This document shows, in pieces, positions 29,930-40,360 of a stretch of 64,000 nt of DNA. Below the pieces are notes generated by a model. The model was not told the origin of the DNA. It saw only the letters and a list, made by a program, of their open reading frames with translations, and ran no database searches. Positions within the stretch are counted from its first letter, which is position 1. Every line of letters starts with the position of its first letter. This DNA is from Stentor roeselii (taxonomy: Eukaryota; Ciliophora; Heterotrichea; Heterotrichida; Stentoridae): assembly GCA_006503475.1 (NCBI GenBank), contig RSEH01000010.1, forward strand, positions 186,001 to 250,000, given 5' to 3'. The position numbers and the translations under genes are program-made.

Positions 29930-30331
29930 TTAAGTGTTACTTATAATAATCATCCCTAACACCCCAGAGAATATAAAAGCGGTAGGAACAGTGCGTAGGA
30001 CTTTATTACCTGGAATTTCCAGTACTTTCTGCCAAGTCACCATCGTAAGAACACCCGCGACGCTGTAGTTTCCCCAATGTTCTTGACTGATGACGATTTC
30101 AGCAGTTTTCATGAAAAACCACCAAGTTCCTAAGACACATCCAGTTTGCCAGGAGTTCTTCCAAACAAACCAGGCCCTTTTCTGGAAATTTTCTTTAAAA
30201 GAAGAGGTTTTCGGGACTTCTGATAAGTTTGTCAAACCGTAGATTAACCCGATGTTAGCTCCTTTAATCAACCATTCAACAGCAAGGTCAAAAGGACGGA
30301 TTCTTTGCTTGTAAAAGTTTTTGTTTTCCAT
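29930..30331 (-). CDS. Small multi-pass protein, possibly Tim17/NDUFA11-like
   Basis: 133 residues with three or four weakly hydrophobic, glycine-containing helices. The spacing (G-A-N-I-G-L-I-Y-G-L, then G-C-V-L-G-T-W-W, then N-Y-S-V-A-G-V-L-T-M) recalls the Tim17/22/23 and complex I NDUFA11 fold of the mitochondrial inner membrane. No decisive motif is present, so this is a suggestion only. The start codon is 5 bp from the divergent START-like gene, the shortest divergent interval in the window. Confidence 0.45.
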   Translation of the reverse strand: MENKNFYKQRIRPFDLAVEWLIKGANIGLIYGLTNLSEVPKTSSFKENFQKRAWFVWKNSWQTGCVLGTWWFFMKTAEIVISQEHWGNYSVAGVLTMVTWQKVLEIPGNKVLRTVPTAFIFSGVLGMIIISNT

Positions 30332-30336
30332 TTATA
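30332..30336. promoter_or_regulatory. 5 bp divergent interval, TTATA
   Basis: Only TTATA separates two opposite start codons, giving TATAAATG on the minus strand. Both transcripts must start inside or beyond the other coding sequence, or at the ATG itself. Confidence 0.55.
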
Positions 30337-31197
30337 ATGAAGGGAGAAGAAAAGAAAGAAAATCAAGAAATCGCAGGTTTTTTTTCGCAGAAAATAGAAA
30401 AAATTATTGAGTTGTATGAAGATGATCGACTTGGAGAAGCTTATAGTCGTTTAAATGAGCTGCCTGATGAACTTGTTAGAAATTCTGAAATTATGATGAG
30501 GATTCAACAGGACTACTTAGAGACCAGAGCACTGTTAAATGAATTTCAAGATGAAAATGACTGGATTTCAGAGAAAGAAGGGAATATTCAAGTCAGTTAT
30601 AAGAAAGTTCCTGGAACTCCAACGATTTCTTTGAAATGCGAGTCTGTTGTGCAGGTTCCTTTGTTTGATTTCATTTCACTTATCTATGAAACTGAATTAT
30701 ACCCGGATTGGGTCCCTTTCTGTAAAACTTGCAGAACTGTTGAGAGAATCAACAAGTCGAAAAAAATTATTTTCTGTGAATTTGACGTCGTTCGCATCGC
30801 TAAAAGAGCTGCCTGTGTCGTTGGGTATGGGTATAACTTGCTTCATACTGATGGATTCGTCATGGTTGTCTCGAAATCTGTTGATTATGAATGTAAAAGT
30901 AAATTTACATTCGCTAAACTCAACTTCTTCGGGTGTCTTCTTAGGCCCTTAAGTGAAAACTCGGTTTCTGTGAAACTTATCTCGAATAATGATCCAAAAA
31001 TTTATTTCTTGCCTTATTCTTTGCTTAATTGGGCTGTTAGGAAAATGGCTAGACTTATGTTTGAGAAGTTAACTGAAAAAAGTAAAAGGTTTTCACAGGA
31101 GCATCAGGATAGGATGGAATTACCCGAAAATCAGGAGTTTTATCAACATTTGAGAAGGGCTTTGCAAGAATATCTTAATAGTACCAGAGTGGTTTGA
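30337..31197 (+). CDS. START-like lipid-binding domain protein
   Basis: 286 residues, no membrane segment. A helical N-terminus of about 80 residues precedes a region resembling a START/helix-grip fold. Supporting segments are V-V-Q-V-P-L-F-D-F-I-S-L-I-Y-E-T, Y-P-D-W-V-P-F-C-K, and the long C-terminal helix L-L-N-W-A-V-R-K-M-A-R-L-M-F-E-K-L. Such proteins bind lipids in a closed cavity, and they are numerous in ciliates. The ligand is unknown. It ends with TGA. Confidence 0.65.
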   Translation: MKGEEKKENQEIAGFFSQKIEKIIELYEDDRLGEAYSRLNELPDELVRNSEIMMRIQQDYLETRALLNEFQDENDWISEKEGNIQVSYKKVPGTPTISLKCESVVQVPLFDFISLIYETELYPDWVPFCKTCRTVERINKSKKIIFCEFDVVRIAKRAACVVGYGYNLLHTDGFVMVVSKSVDYECKSKFTFAKLNFFGCLLRPLSENSVSVKLISNNDPKIYFLPYSLLNWAVRKMARLMFEKLTEKSKRFSQEHQDRMELPENQEFYQHLRRALQEYLNSTRVV

Positions 31198-31503
31198 ATA
31201 GGCAAGTGAATTATTTAATTTTCATTTGTTAGGAAAATCTTTTAATTTGAGAATCTTTAAACCAAAGACTTTCAAAAATTCAAGAAAAAAATCTCATAAT
31301 TTTCCAAAATATTGAAAAATCTTTAAAATTTTTTCCAAATTAAAAGTATTTAAAATCAACACCTTACTCTATTCTTCAATAATTCAACAAAACTAACTAA
31401 ATCACCATCCCTTCAACCTTCATCAACAGAAAAATTCCAAAAAATTCCAAAAAAATCCTCCCACATCAAATCCTCCAGCATCCAAAATAAAATCCATCTA
31501 AAA
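31198..31503. other. Intergenic stretch with pyrimidine-rich leader
   Basis: About 306 bp between two plus-strand genes. The last 120 bp before the next start is rich in A and C (repeated TCC and AAAATCC). No gene was recognised. Confidence 0.4.
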
Positions 31504-31992
31504 ATGACAGACCGGAACCTAGACTTCAAAGTTCACCAGCCCCAACTAGAAGAAACTCCGGGCCGATTCAAAGGAGGAGTAAGACGTTACCAAATCCAAA
31601 AAAACGAGGCCTCTCCAGGTTTTCTAATCGGAGGCAGCAGTCATTCTCTAATCTCAAACTCTCTAAGTTACCAAAGTTCAAAGCTTTCCCCATTAGGAAC
31701 CCCAAGTCCTCGTTTTCACTGGAAACAACCCCCAAAAAAATCGCCAGCCCTGGAAGGGCTGGCAGCGCGAATTGAAAAAATCCGTTCTCCAGTGCAACAT
31801 TCATATAACGACTTTGCCTCATCACGTGTTTTAGAGTTGATGTCGCATCCTGCCTTTCGTCAACCGATGTTTACTAAATTAAAGCCGAAAGTTCAGAATA
31901 GCAATCCGATTACAGGACTTTCGATGACTCCAGACCCGAGAATTTTAGCGAAGAGTGGAGCAAGAATGGTGGAAAAGACGAGTTTGTATTAA
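31504..31992 (+). CDS. Disordered basic protein, unknown
   Basis: 162 residues, Ser-, Pro- and Lys-rich, with many S-P sites (L-S-P-L-G-T-P-S-P-R-F). No domain or membrane segment is visible. The S-P clusters could be kinase targets in a cytoskeletal or ciliary protein; this is a guess from composition. Its stop is 9 bp from the convergent P-type ATPase stop. Confidence 0.6.
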   Translation: MTDRNLDFKVHQPQLEETPGRFKGGVRRYQIQKNEASPGFLIGGSSHSLISNSLSYQSSKLSPLGTPSPRFHWKQPPKKSPALEGLAARIEKIRSPVQHSYNDFASSRVLELMSHPAFRQPMFTKLKPKVQNSNPITGLSMTPDPRILAKSGARMVEKTSLY

Positions 31993-32001
31993 GGTTAATG
32001 T

Positions 32002-34749
32002 TTAAAGACTTAGTTTAAATGAAAGAGGCCTACCGGTTTCATTGGCAGCTTGATATGACCTGTGAGTCACTATTGTCTTTCTACGCTCGATTTCCTTGTT
32101 TTGAGAAAAAGTGTCGGTTAGCACTGGAGGGAAGAACTCTTTGTCTTTGCCTTTGATTGAGTAGTAACTTTCGAAACCGGCAATCATCAGGATTTTTAGA
32201 AGGTCTTGAATCACGAAAAAGACTAGGTCGTAAACCCAGATGAATATTACTAGGTTTGCGTTGATTGGGTTCATGTTCGGGTTGCCATGATACTTATCCT
32301 CACTATCATCCAGCGCCCAAAACAAAGAAATCACAGTAGAAGCGACCATCGCAGCAACTACAGAAAAAATCACCAATTTTCCAGGCATCCTCGTCCAAAA
32401 CCACGACCTACTCCTCGCCGAGAAGACAGTCAAAAATAACGAAAGTGAAGTTTTCAAATAAACCCCACAAAGAATCTCTCCATAATTCAAAGGTTCAATT
32501 CCAAAGAAATTCATAAAAGAATTCGGGTTGTTGTTATTCATATTTTTCAAAGAAATCAGCAAAAAAGCCAAAGACGAAAAAAAACTCACGATGCCCAAAG
32601 AGCAAGAAGTGCAAATAATGAGTAAAAAATTCCACTTACAAGGTTTTCGAGAGACCATCACATGATCATAAGCAAGTGAAACAATGATAAAATCATTAAG
32701 AAAAGCTATGATCACTAATGTCACAATTGGAGGGGCAAAGGTATTCGGCACGTCTCTACATCTTTCGACTCCTGAACAACGAAAGTCATCATGAGGGTCA
32801 AGTGAGACCATTGTCAAAAAGTAAAAAACAAGTATCTGAAAAGAACAAGCTATTCTGTATATGCAGTAATTATGCATCTTTTCAAATGTCTTCCTTGCTT
32901 GATAAATCGCGCGGATTATCACTGAAATCCCCTGTTCTTTCAAAATAATATCCCCTAAAGCTTTAGCTGCTTCACAAGCTGAATCAATTGCTATTCCAAT
33001 ATCAGCTTTTTTTAAACTAATCCCATCAGTGACCTTACTTCCAGTAACTCCTACTTTATACCCTTTATTCTGCAATAACTTCACAATAGCAAATCGATGT
33101 TCAGGGAAAACTTCAGCGAATCCATCAGCATCATCAATAATACTATCAACAAGTTCCCTTTGTACCGAATTCGCATTTTCAGTAAAAATTTCTGAATTAT
33201 AAATTTTGTCACCAAGACAAAGGACCCTGGAAGTTTCCCTTGCGATAGAAATCTGATCACCTGTGATCATTTTAACCTTTATTCCAATATTCATCGCTTT
33301 TTGCAGACTGTCAGCAGAGTCCTCTCTTGGCGGGTCCATAAGCGGAATAAGTCCGTACATGATCCAGTTTCCATTCGCATTCGTCCTGGCGACTCCTAAA
33401 GTCCTGAAGCCTCGAGCGGCCAAAGCTTCTACTTTTTTAGTCACGTCGTCTTCAATGCTCGGGTCTTTCACCATTGACAAGATAATCTGAGGGGCGCCCT
33501 TCGCACATCTGAAGCTTTCGCCAGTCCTTGTATTACGGATCTGGGCCTCGCTTCGCTTTAGTCTTGGGTCGAATGGAGTGAACTCTTCTTCTTCGTACCA
33601 TTGAAAGTTGATGCTGTGGGTCAAAGTCGCGAACTCGGTCAAGGCCTTGTCGATTGAGTTTTGGTTTTGACTGTTTCGACGAGTCGCTAAACCTGCTGCG
33701 AGAACCACGTCGGTTAATGAATGTTTTATGCAGTATGGCTCTTTTACTTGAAGGGAGTTTGAAGTTAGAATCCCGGTCTTGTCACAGCAGAGGACTTCCA
33801 TTCCTGCAAGGTCTTCTAAAGCGGATATTCGTCGGAGTAAAACGTGCTTGTTTGCCATTGATTTTGCACCGGCAGCCATTGTTGTGGAACAAACTGCTTT
33901 CATTGCGATCGGAATTGAAGCTACCATTAGAATCACGCATATGGAGAAACTTGCTGTGAATTCATTTCCTTTTACCATTACGACTACCATGATGATGATC
34001 ACTAGAAGCGCTGAAACAATAAGCAACAAAAAAGAAACCCTCATCAGCAATTTCTGCAAATTTCCCCCTTGTTCTAAAGTATGCGACCTCAAATAAGCTT
34101 TCGAATACTGAGTCCTGGGTCCCGTAGCTCTAACCACAGCTTCAATTTCCCCTCCCAAACAAATAGATCCCTGATACACAAAATCACTTTCATTCTTTTC
34201 AATAGGCAGTACTTCTCCAGACGTCATACTCTGATCAACCTGACAATGCCCTTTAGAAACCATGCAATCAGCCAAGAAGATATTTCCAGGAATAAGTTTA
34301 ACTCGATCCCCAACAACCAGTTCACGTGCAGGGACATCTTGCCAGATTCCATCTCTTTTCACAAGCGAGTTCTCAGAAAGACTGGAGCTGATGAGCCTTA
34401 AAGACTTTTGAGACCTTCTCTCTTCTTGGAATGCAATAAGGCCATTTGTTAAGAGTAAAGCCAGGAGGAATAAAACGTTTACCCATGAAGAACGAACGAT
34501 TTCGATGATTATTCCGAGGATTATAAGACCTGGCATCGGACCCCAGTAGTAACTCAGAAATTCGATTAGACTGTTTAGCGACTTTTGATGGTTCTCGTTT
34601 GGACTATGGAGGGGTTACCCGTCTCTGGAAAAACGAACTCGAGCTTCGGAGGTGCTCAGGCCTTGATCTGAAGTTGCGATTTCTTGAGTGTGCTCGGAAC
34701 TTAGAAGGATGTGGCTTAACTCTGAGACGCTTTCGCTGCTTTCCCCCAT
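32002..34749 (-). CDS. P3A-type (H+-ATPase-like) P-type ATPase with altered catalytic motifs
   Basis: 910 residues after removing a 15-nt intron at 34604-34618. The fold is that of plasma-membrane proton pumps: S-Y-Y-W-G-P-M-P near residue 61, phosphorylation region C-C-D-K-T-G (Asp317), nucleotide-binding K-G-A-P (411-414) and M-I-T-G-D-Q (489-493). Several motifs that are near-invariant in the family are changed. The A-domain T-G-E-S is S-G-E-V (171-174), D-K-T-G-T is D-K-T-G-I, and T-G-D-G-V-N-D is T-G-S-K-V-T-D (563-569), which loses the Mg2+-binding Asp. The helix-4 P-I-A-M-P is P-I-A-M-K. The frame is intact, so it is kept under selection, possibly as a regulatory or non-pumping homologue. 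Confidence 0.88.
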
Positions 34750-35177
34750 TTTATTCTTTGATGGTTTTTTAGAAAAGGTGGAATTGGAATTCTGAGGGTG
34801 AGGATTTGGTTGAAGTAGGGTGTTATTATTTTTTTGATTCAGGAGAATTATGATGGAATTTTAATGGGAGGGTGGAAGAGATTTATTGAATTATGGAATA
34901 ATTTTTGGTGTGGAAATTCATCTAATCTTGAAGGTTTTTATGAATTTTTCAAGGAACAACTTCATGAAACCAGGTTTCCTTAGAAATAAAAACAATTCGC
35001 AAAAAGAAGCTAATCAGTTATCGTCTTTATAAACCTACAGAAAATTTCAGCGAAATTAAACCCGACCTAAATTTAACTTAAACTTTCCTCAAGTAAGCCA
35101 TTCTAAAAAATACCGATTTTCCTTAAAACGAAAATCAACCTGGTCGAAAAATATAAAAAACTGAATAATTATTGACA
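34750..35177. other. Intergenic stretch
   Basis: About 430 bp of AT-rich sequence upstream of the P-type ATPase gene. No further exon or RNA gene was recognised. Confidence 0.4.
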
Positions 35178-35528
35178 TTATTTATTTCGAGAAACTTTGA
35201 GAAATCGAGGCGAAATCGGTTGAATTTTTTTCCTGATCACAAAGTCTCGCTTGTTGTTTTTAGGACTATGAACCCGAGTAGGAGAAGAAATCGTTTCTCG
35301 CAGAGGTTGAAAGTCTTGGACTGATTTAGTGCTGATGAGTTGAATAAGTTCTTTGATGTCTTCGAAGTCGTCATCGATTTCGACAGGATTTAGAGTGTTT
35401 TGATAAGCTGGACTTTTTTGAAGCTGAAGCTTTTTGAAATGAATGCTCGACTTCGGGCTTCTGACTTCTTTTGGCGAAGTGTCTGTCGTGTCTGATATGT
35501 TTGAACATTCTTTGATGCTTATGTCCAT
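35178..35528 (-). CDS. Small Ser/Pro-rich protein, unknown
   Basis: 116 residues. Many S-P pairs and a lysine-rich C-terminus; one amphipathic acidic helix near residues 52-68 (D-D-D-F-E-D-I-K-E-L-I-Q-L-I). The start follows TTATAAATA, the usual leader here. No family is recognised. It is the last compactly built gene before the accessory island. Confidence 0.55.
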   Translation of the reverse strand: MDISIKECSNISDTTDTSPKEVRSPKSSIHFKKLQLQKSPAYQNTLNPVEIDDDFEDIKELIQLISTKSVQDFQPLRETISSPTRVHSPKNNKRDFVIRKKIQPISPRFLKVSRNK

Positions 35529-37163
35529 TATTTATAAAGATGATGGAATTTTTTAGATAATTATGAGAATCTAGTTGGTTTATGTGAATTTGGGATTATT
35601 TAAGAATTTTTTGAATTTTAGGCGATTTCATTTTTTTTTTTATTTTGACTTAGGAAATTTTGGTTTGAGATGGATTTTTAGAGGAATTATTAGATTTGAA
35701 GATGGAAATTAAATTGTAAATAGTTTTGTAGAAGGATATGATTTATAAGGATTTTAACAGCATTAAACTTAGGTTTATTCATTCATGCTTTTGTATTCTT
35801 TTAGCTTTTTTATTATTTTGTTAAATTTGTGGGTTTAGATTAGATGGAATATGAAAATAGAACGATGATCATCAATATGAGATTTGAAATGATGATGTTG
35901 AATTAAGGAGATAGAGAGAATTTAATTTTATTTTTGATTTTATCTACAAGAAAGAAGAAGAGGTTAATTTTATAAGTCCTCTTACAAAGTTTTGATCTAA
36001 GTGATATTTTTAAATTAACATTCATCATTTTAGAGGTATTATAAAAAAAAATATAATATGTGATTGCTTTATGTACAGAAGACTATAATAATAGTGAAGC
36101 TCTTATTTTTCCACTTTTTTTACGCTTGCTAGATTGAAATGCTTTAAAAATGTCTCTTTGATAATATTTAAAGATTAATTAGAATTATAGAAATAATAGT
36201 AAAATTTAATAGAATTACAAATTAATAATAATTATTTCTTTAAGCATAGTTGTTCTATCTAAGTTTATTTGAAGATCTTATATGGAACAATATTCTAGGA
36301 TTTTAAATTAATTATCTACTTGAGGGTATCTATAATGACCTAAATACATGAATTTAACATTTACTAAAAATCATGCTAATACTGATAGAACCAAGTTCTT
36401 AAGAATATAAGTCAAACTACGTTTTAAACATCTTCTTTATTTTACCCTCTTTTAATGCAAATTTAAAGTATATGAAGATGTTTTATGCGATATTTGTACG
36501 CTGGAACTTCTTTCAATATGAATTTTAAAACAGAAGTTAATTTCAGTTTTAATAGTATTATGCTTGTGTAATTGAATCATTCAGCAAAAGTGAAAAGGAC
36601 TTTCAAAGAATTAAAATTTTGAATGAAAATATAATTTTAAGCGAACCACTATCTGTAGGAGAACATAGATTTGAGTCATTGAATAAGCGATAATGCTAAT
36701 TTTAAATCATCCAAGCAATAAAATTAACTAATAAATTGAACTTATAACATAATTGAATTAAGTTTAACTATTATATTATTCAAAAAAAATAAAGTCATGA
36801 GGCCAGAGAAACTATATGAAGTAGCAATATGGGTTCTATCCCTAACCTTTTATATGTTTCAGAAACAATTATTAAGATTTAAAAAATACTTATCTAAGAT
36901 AAAACAAACTTGCAAAAAAACAATTAAATATCAAACTTTTTCGTTTCTTTCTATGCAAATACTCGAACATCTCTAATCAAATATTAACACAATACCTAAT
37001 TTTTAAAACTCTTTATAAAAATTCCCCTTAATTCTATTCTAACATCTTACATCAAAATAAAAAAAATATGTAATTTTAAATCTCTTTAAATTATTTCCCC
37101 TAAATTCTACAAACACAATTTTTTCATCATTCTTTATCAATTTCAAAAATTATCTAAACCTAT
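35529..37163. other. 1.6 kb AT-rich stretch at the edge of the ISG12-like island
   Basis: This is the longest gene-free stretch in the window. Both strands are broken by frequent stops and no fragment of the ISG12-like domain was found. No RNA gene or repeat was recognised. Confidence 0.45.
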
Positions 37164-37607
37164 TCAAAAAAACCAAAACCTACGCTTGCGAGTTTGATCA
37201 TTTTTACTTTCTTCATCTTTCTTGTTTCCATCATTTGTCGCAAGCACTCCCCCAGCTGCTGCAGTAGCTCCTCCTCCAATTACCCCTTTCGTGAAGATTC
37301 CTTTCATTCCTAATGATGTTGCATAAGAAAACATACTTCCAGCTGCGACATCCCCGATTCCAGACTGTACTGAGGCTGCTATCGACCCGGCCTTTACTCC
37401 AGCAGTTCCAAATCCGAAAAGCCAAGGTGCCGCTGATGCCCCGGCTGCGACACCTCCACTAATCAGTAATGCTTTACCTATTTTCTTCGATAGATTTGGA
37501 TTTTCTTCTTGTTCATTATTTGGAGGGGTGCTCTCTGGATTCTTATTACTTTTAAAATAACTTGTTAAATTCCACCAGCTTCCAGGTTTTTCATTTGAAG
37601 ATGACAT
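37164..37607 (-). CDS. ISG12-like glycine-rich membrane protein A
   Basis: 147 residues from the ATG at 37607, which follows TAATAAAT; an in-frame ATG lies four codons upstream. A polar N-terminus of about 40 residues precedes the Ifi-6-16 type domain: hydrophobic L-L-I-S-G-G-V-A-A-G, then G-F-G-T-A-G-V-K-A-G-S-I-A-A, G-I-G-D-V-A-A-G-S and S-L-G-M-K-G. A basic C-terminus (R-K-R-R-F-W-F-F) ends the protein. Human members (IFI6, IFI27/ISG12) are small mitochondrial or nuclear-envelope membrane proteins linked to apoptosis and antiviral states. That knowledge comes from animals; the role in a ciliate is unknown. Confidence 0.75.
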   Translation of the reverse strand: MSSSNEKPGSWWNLTSYFKSNKNPESTPPNNEQEENPNLSKKIGKALLISGGVAAGASAAPWLFGFGTAGVKAGSIAASVQSGIGDVAAGSMFSYATSLGMKGIFTKGVIGGGATAAAGGVLATNDGNKKDEESKNDQTRKRRFWFF

Positions 37608-37944
37608 ATTTATTAGCATATCAGAATATTTGAAGAATAAAAGGCCTTAGAAAGATTTGGAATAAATAATGTACGATTGACTTGTTAATACTTAAATAAT
37701 TTTAAATACTTACTCTTTTGCAACAGAATGTCGATGTAATAATCAATTTCAGTAAGTGCTCAGAAAAATTTAAAAATGAATTGTTCCGAATAATTAGTTG
37801 GGCCAATATCAAGCTTTTAATTTTAAGATTAGTGAAAAAAAGAATAAATTTAAAAGGTTTAGATTTGACTTTATAATAGTAGGATATCTATAAATTTAAT
37901 AAAAAAATCTACTACTTCAATTTTCATCTAATAGAATTCTTCAT
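37608..37944. other. AT-rich gap inside the ISG12-like island
   Basis: About 340 bp between members A and B. No reading frame or repeat was recognised. Confidence 0.4.
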
Positions 37945-38346
37945 CTAAAATAATTTACTTAAACCACCAAGTGATGTAGTTATGCCTCCAATCCAAGCCC
38001 CAGTTATGAAATAACCTTGCATTCCAATAGATGTGAATGTGGCAAAATAACTTCCTGCTGCTACATTTCCCATAACTGACTGAATAAATCCTGCTAAAGA
38101 TCCTCCTACGATTCCAGTAGTACCAAATCCTGCTAATATAGGTAATCCTGAAAAAAAAAAAATAGTTGAGCCAATGAATAATAAACTATTTGATAAAGAA
38201 CCTGCATGCTTCGGTTTCTGAAATATCTTGTCATCGATAGATTCCTTGAAATTTTCGAATTTAGATTTAGGAGGCTTTCTATTCTTGAAATGAAGAGATA
38301 TAAATAAGAAAAGAGCAAAGGCTATAAGATAGTAAAAATATTCCAT
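37945..38346 (-). CDS. ISG12-like protein B with N-terminal membrane anchor
   Basis: 133 residues. Residues 4-20 form a membrane anchor, followed by a basic linker (K-N-R-K-P-P-K-S-K). The Ifi-6-16 type domain starts near residue 52: F-S-G-L-P-I-L-A-G-F-G-T-T-G-I-V-G-G-S, G-N-V-A-A-G-S and S-I-G-M-Q-G. Some core alanines are replaced by bulky residues (F-I-Q-S-V-M). It shares the L-P-I-L-A-G-F-G core with members C and G. Confidence 0.72.
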   Translation of the reverse strand: MEYFYYLIAFALFLFISLHFKNRKPPKSKFENFKESIDDKIFQKPKHAGSLSNSLLFIGSTIFFFSGLPILAGFGTTGIVGGSLAGFIQSVMGNVAAGSYFATFTSIGMQGYFITGAWIGGITTSLGGLSKLF

Positions 38347-39022
38347 TTTTTATATTAGCTATTCATATCAAAGAATATATCTAATAGATTTTCACATCTA
38401 TTAAATTTAGCTCGTGAAATCAATTAACTCACTTGAGTATGATTGTAAACTTTTAAATGAATTCTTCTATTAAGCCAGTTGTTTATTGAATTTTAAGAGA
38501 CATATTCTATATTTTTAAGGAACTTCAAGTATATCTGATAAACATTTTTACCATACTGTAATAAATCCACGAATTTTTTATTAGTAAAACCTAAAGAATC
38601 ATACTTTTCTACGGCTGGAATTTGTTTTTTATAAATTTTATAACTAGCTCAGTAATTTAATATTAATTTCGATAAAATATATAATTTTTTTAAATAAAAA
38701 TTTGAATATTTAACATACTAATCAACATAAATAAGTGAGTAATAAACTTTAAATATTAAAATTATTATATCATGATTTATGAATCACCTTGTGTAAACAT
38801 TTGATTTTTTATGAGTAATTTGTAAATAAAATTTGAAAATTGTTCCCGAATATTGTTAATTATTTCATTCTTGATAAAAAAACTCTACTTCATTGTCAAT
38901 CCAAATTTGATAAAGCTAGTATTTTATAAAAAAACTCTACTTCATTGGCAATCCAAATTTGATAAAGCTAGTTATATATTATATCTACAAAACCATACGA
39001 TTCTAATTTCAATCTAATTATT
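38347..39022. other. AT-rich gap with a tandem repeat
   Basis: About 680 bp between members B and C. The only structure seen is the 52-bp-period direct repeat at 38874-38972. Confidence 0.5.
38874..38972. repeat. Direct repeat, two 47 bp copies
   Basis: Copies at 38874-38920 and 38926-38972 differ at one base. Each contains CTCTACTTCATT and GATAAAGCTAG. They lie just downstream of the frameshifted ISG12-like copy C. Confidence 0.9.
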
Positions 39023-39447
39023 CTAATCCAATATTTTTTTTAAGGCACCAGCAGATGCAACCGCCCCTCCTCCCCAAGCCCCAGTTAGAAAAAGCCCTTC
39101 CATCCCGAGAGAGGTCATCGTGGTGAAAATGCTTCCAGCAGCCATATTTCCAATACCGACTTGAAGACCGGCTGCGATAGATCCAGCCACAATTCCGCCA
39201 GCACCGAATCCAGCTAAATAGGTAATCCAGATGCGAACATAATACCTGATCCAGTATAAAGTAAAATATCACTATTTGGAAGAAGTTTCTCTTCAATAAT
39301 ACTCTCACTAACAGAATAAGTATATTTAAACCCCCAGAATGAAATACTTGATTTATGAACGATTTTTCTTTTTCTTTTGTCTTTTCTGAAGTGAATTAAT
39401 ATAACAAAAATAACTAAAAGGGCTATGAGTAATTCAGAATGTACCAT
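39023..39447 (-). pseudogene. ISG12-like copy C, one-base frameshift
   Basis: The first frame gives an N-terminal anchor (L-L-I-A-L-L-V-I-F-V-I-L-I), a linker and a hydrophobic segment ending S-G-L-P-I. The next frame continues exactly where the family does: A-G-F-G-A-G-G-I-V-A-G-S-I-A-A, G-I-G-N-M-A-A-G-S, S-L-G-M-E-G, ending L-K-K-I-L-D. One T appears to be missing in the run at about 39216-39220. This is either a real lesion or a homopolymer error in the assembly. The rest of the sequence is well preserved, so the loss is recent or not real. Confidence 0.7.
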
Positions 39448-39740
39448 TTATTTTAATTATTGTTTGAAATACGGTTTAATCATTTGAGTGCGGATTAAGT
39501 TATCCGTAATTAGAGAATTTAATTCATCATAAATTTTTCAAAGACTTTAAAGTGAAAAATTCTCTATTATTGGCAGGACTTATAACTTTTAGATGGTCAT
39601 TATAAATCTTTAAAGTAAAAAATAATGATAATTCTTCTATCTTATGTTAACTTATCACTAATTTTTTTAGTTATAAGCTAATAATCAGGATCATCTACTT
39701 AAATTAATTGTTTATTATGTAATTTTTTATTTTGCCTACC

Positions 39741-40193
39741 TTATTTAGAGTTTTTAAAATAAGAACTTGTAAAGTTCATAAAATCATTATAAAACTTCTT
39801 AATAATCCCTTTTTTTCCATGTTCAATCCCCTTCATCAATGTTCCTCTTGCACCTAAAGATTGTATTCTAGAAAAAATACTTCCTTTTGCTACATTTCCA
39901 ATCCGTGACTGCATTTTCGCTGCTAAAGATCTAGATAATATCCCTGATGGACCAAATCCACTTAATTGAAGTAAGCTACTAACAGTAAATAATGCTGCAT
40001 TACCATAGAATTCAATATTCTCTAATTTTTCTGATATTGAATTTTCTTCATTTTTGCACTTGGCTAAATATTCTTCAAATTTATTGATTTCTTCTATTAA
40101 ACCCTTTTCGATATGATCTAATTCTTCTGATTCGGAAAGTAATTCTCTTCTTACTATGATGCTTAATAAGAGCATACTGAATACAATAATCAT
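39741..40193 (-). CDS. Divergent ISG12-like protein D
   Basis: 150 residues: a short N-terminal anchor (M-I-I-V-F-S-M-L-L-L-S-I-I-V), an acidic coiled segment, then a degenerate Ifi-6-16 domain. The spacing of L-S-G-F-G-P-S-G-I, A-A-K-M-Q-S-R-I-G-N-V-A-K-G-S and S-L-G-A-R-G is kept. Several glycines and alanines are replaced by Arg or Lys, which would disturb a glycine-zipper membrane packing. It may have a new role or be under relaxed selection. No stop interrupts the frame. Confidence 0.65.
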   Translation of the reverse strand: MIIVFSMLLLSIIVRRELLSESEELDHIEKGLIEEINKFEEYLAKCKNEENSISEKLENIEFYGNAALFTVSSLLQLSGFGPSGILSRSLAAKMQSRIGNVAKGSIFSRIQSLGARGTLMKGIEHGKKGIIKKFYNDFMNFTSSYFKNSK

Positions 40194-40360
40194 TGGTTTT
40201 ATTAAGAACCAAATTAGGGGGGTTATTTAAATTAGATGTTCTTTCCGTACATAAGAGGAAATTATGTTTTAAAATGTAGACAAAATGTTTCCAATTTTTA
40301 TATGCAATGAAAACTTCATCTCAATGAATATTTCTATTAAAGGATACTTTCTAAGATTAA

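Noticed and set aside
39215-39247. A 32-nt intron to explain the frame change in ISG12-like copy C
   Set aside because: It would restore the frame but is twice the length of every other intron and would remove the conserved hydrophobic segment before A-G-F-G. A single missing T is simpler.
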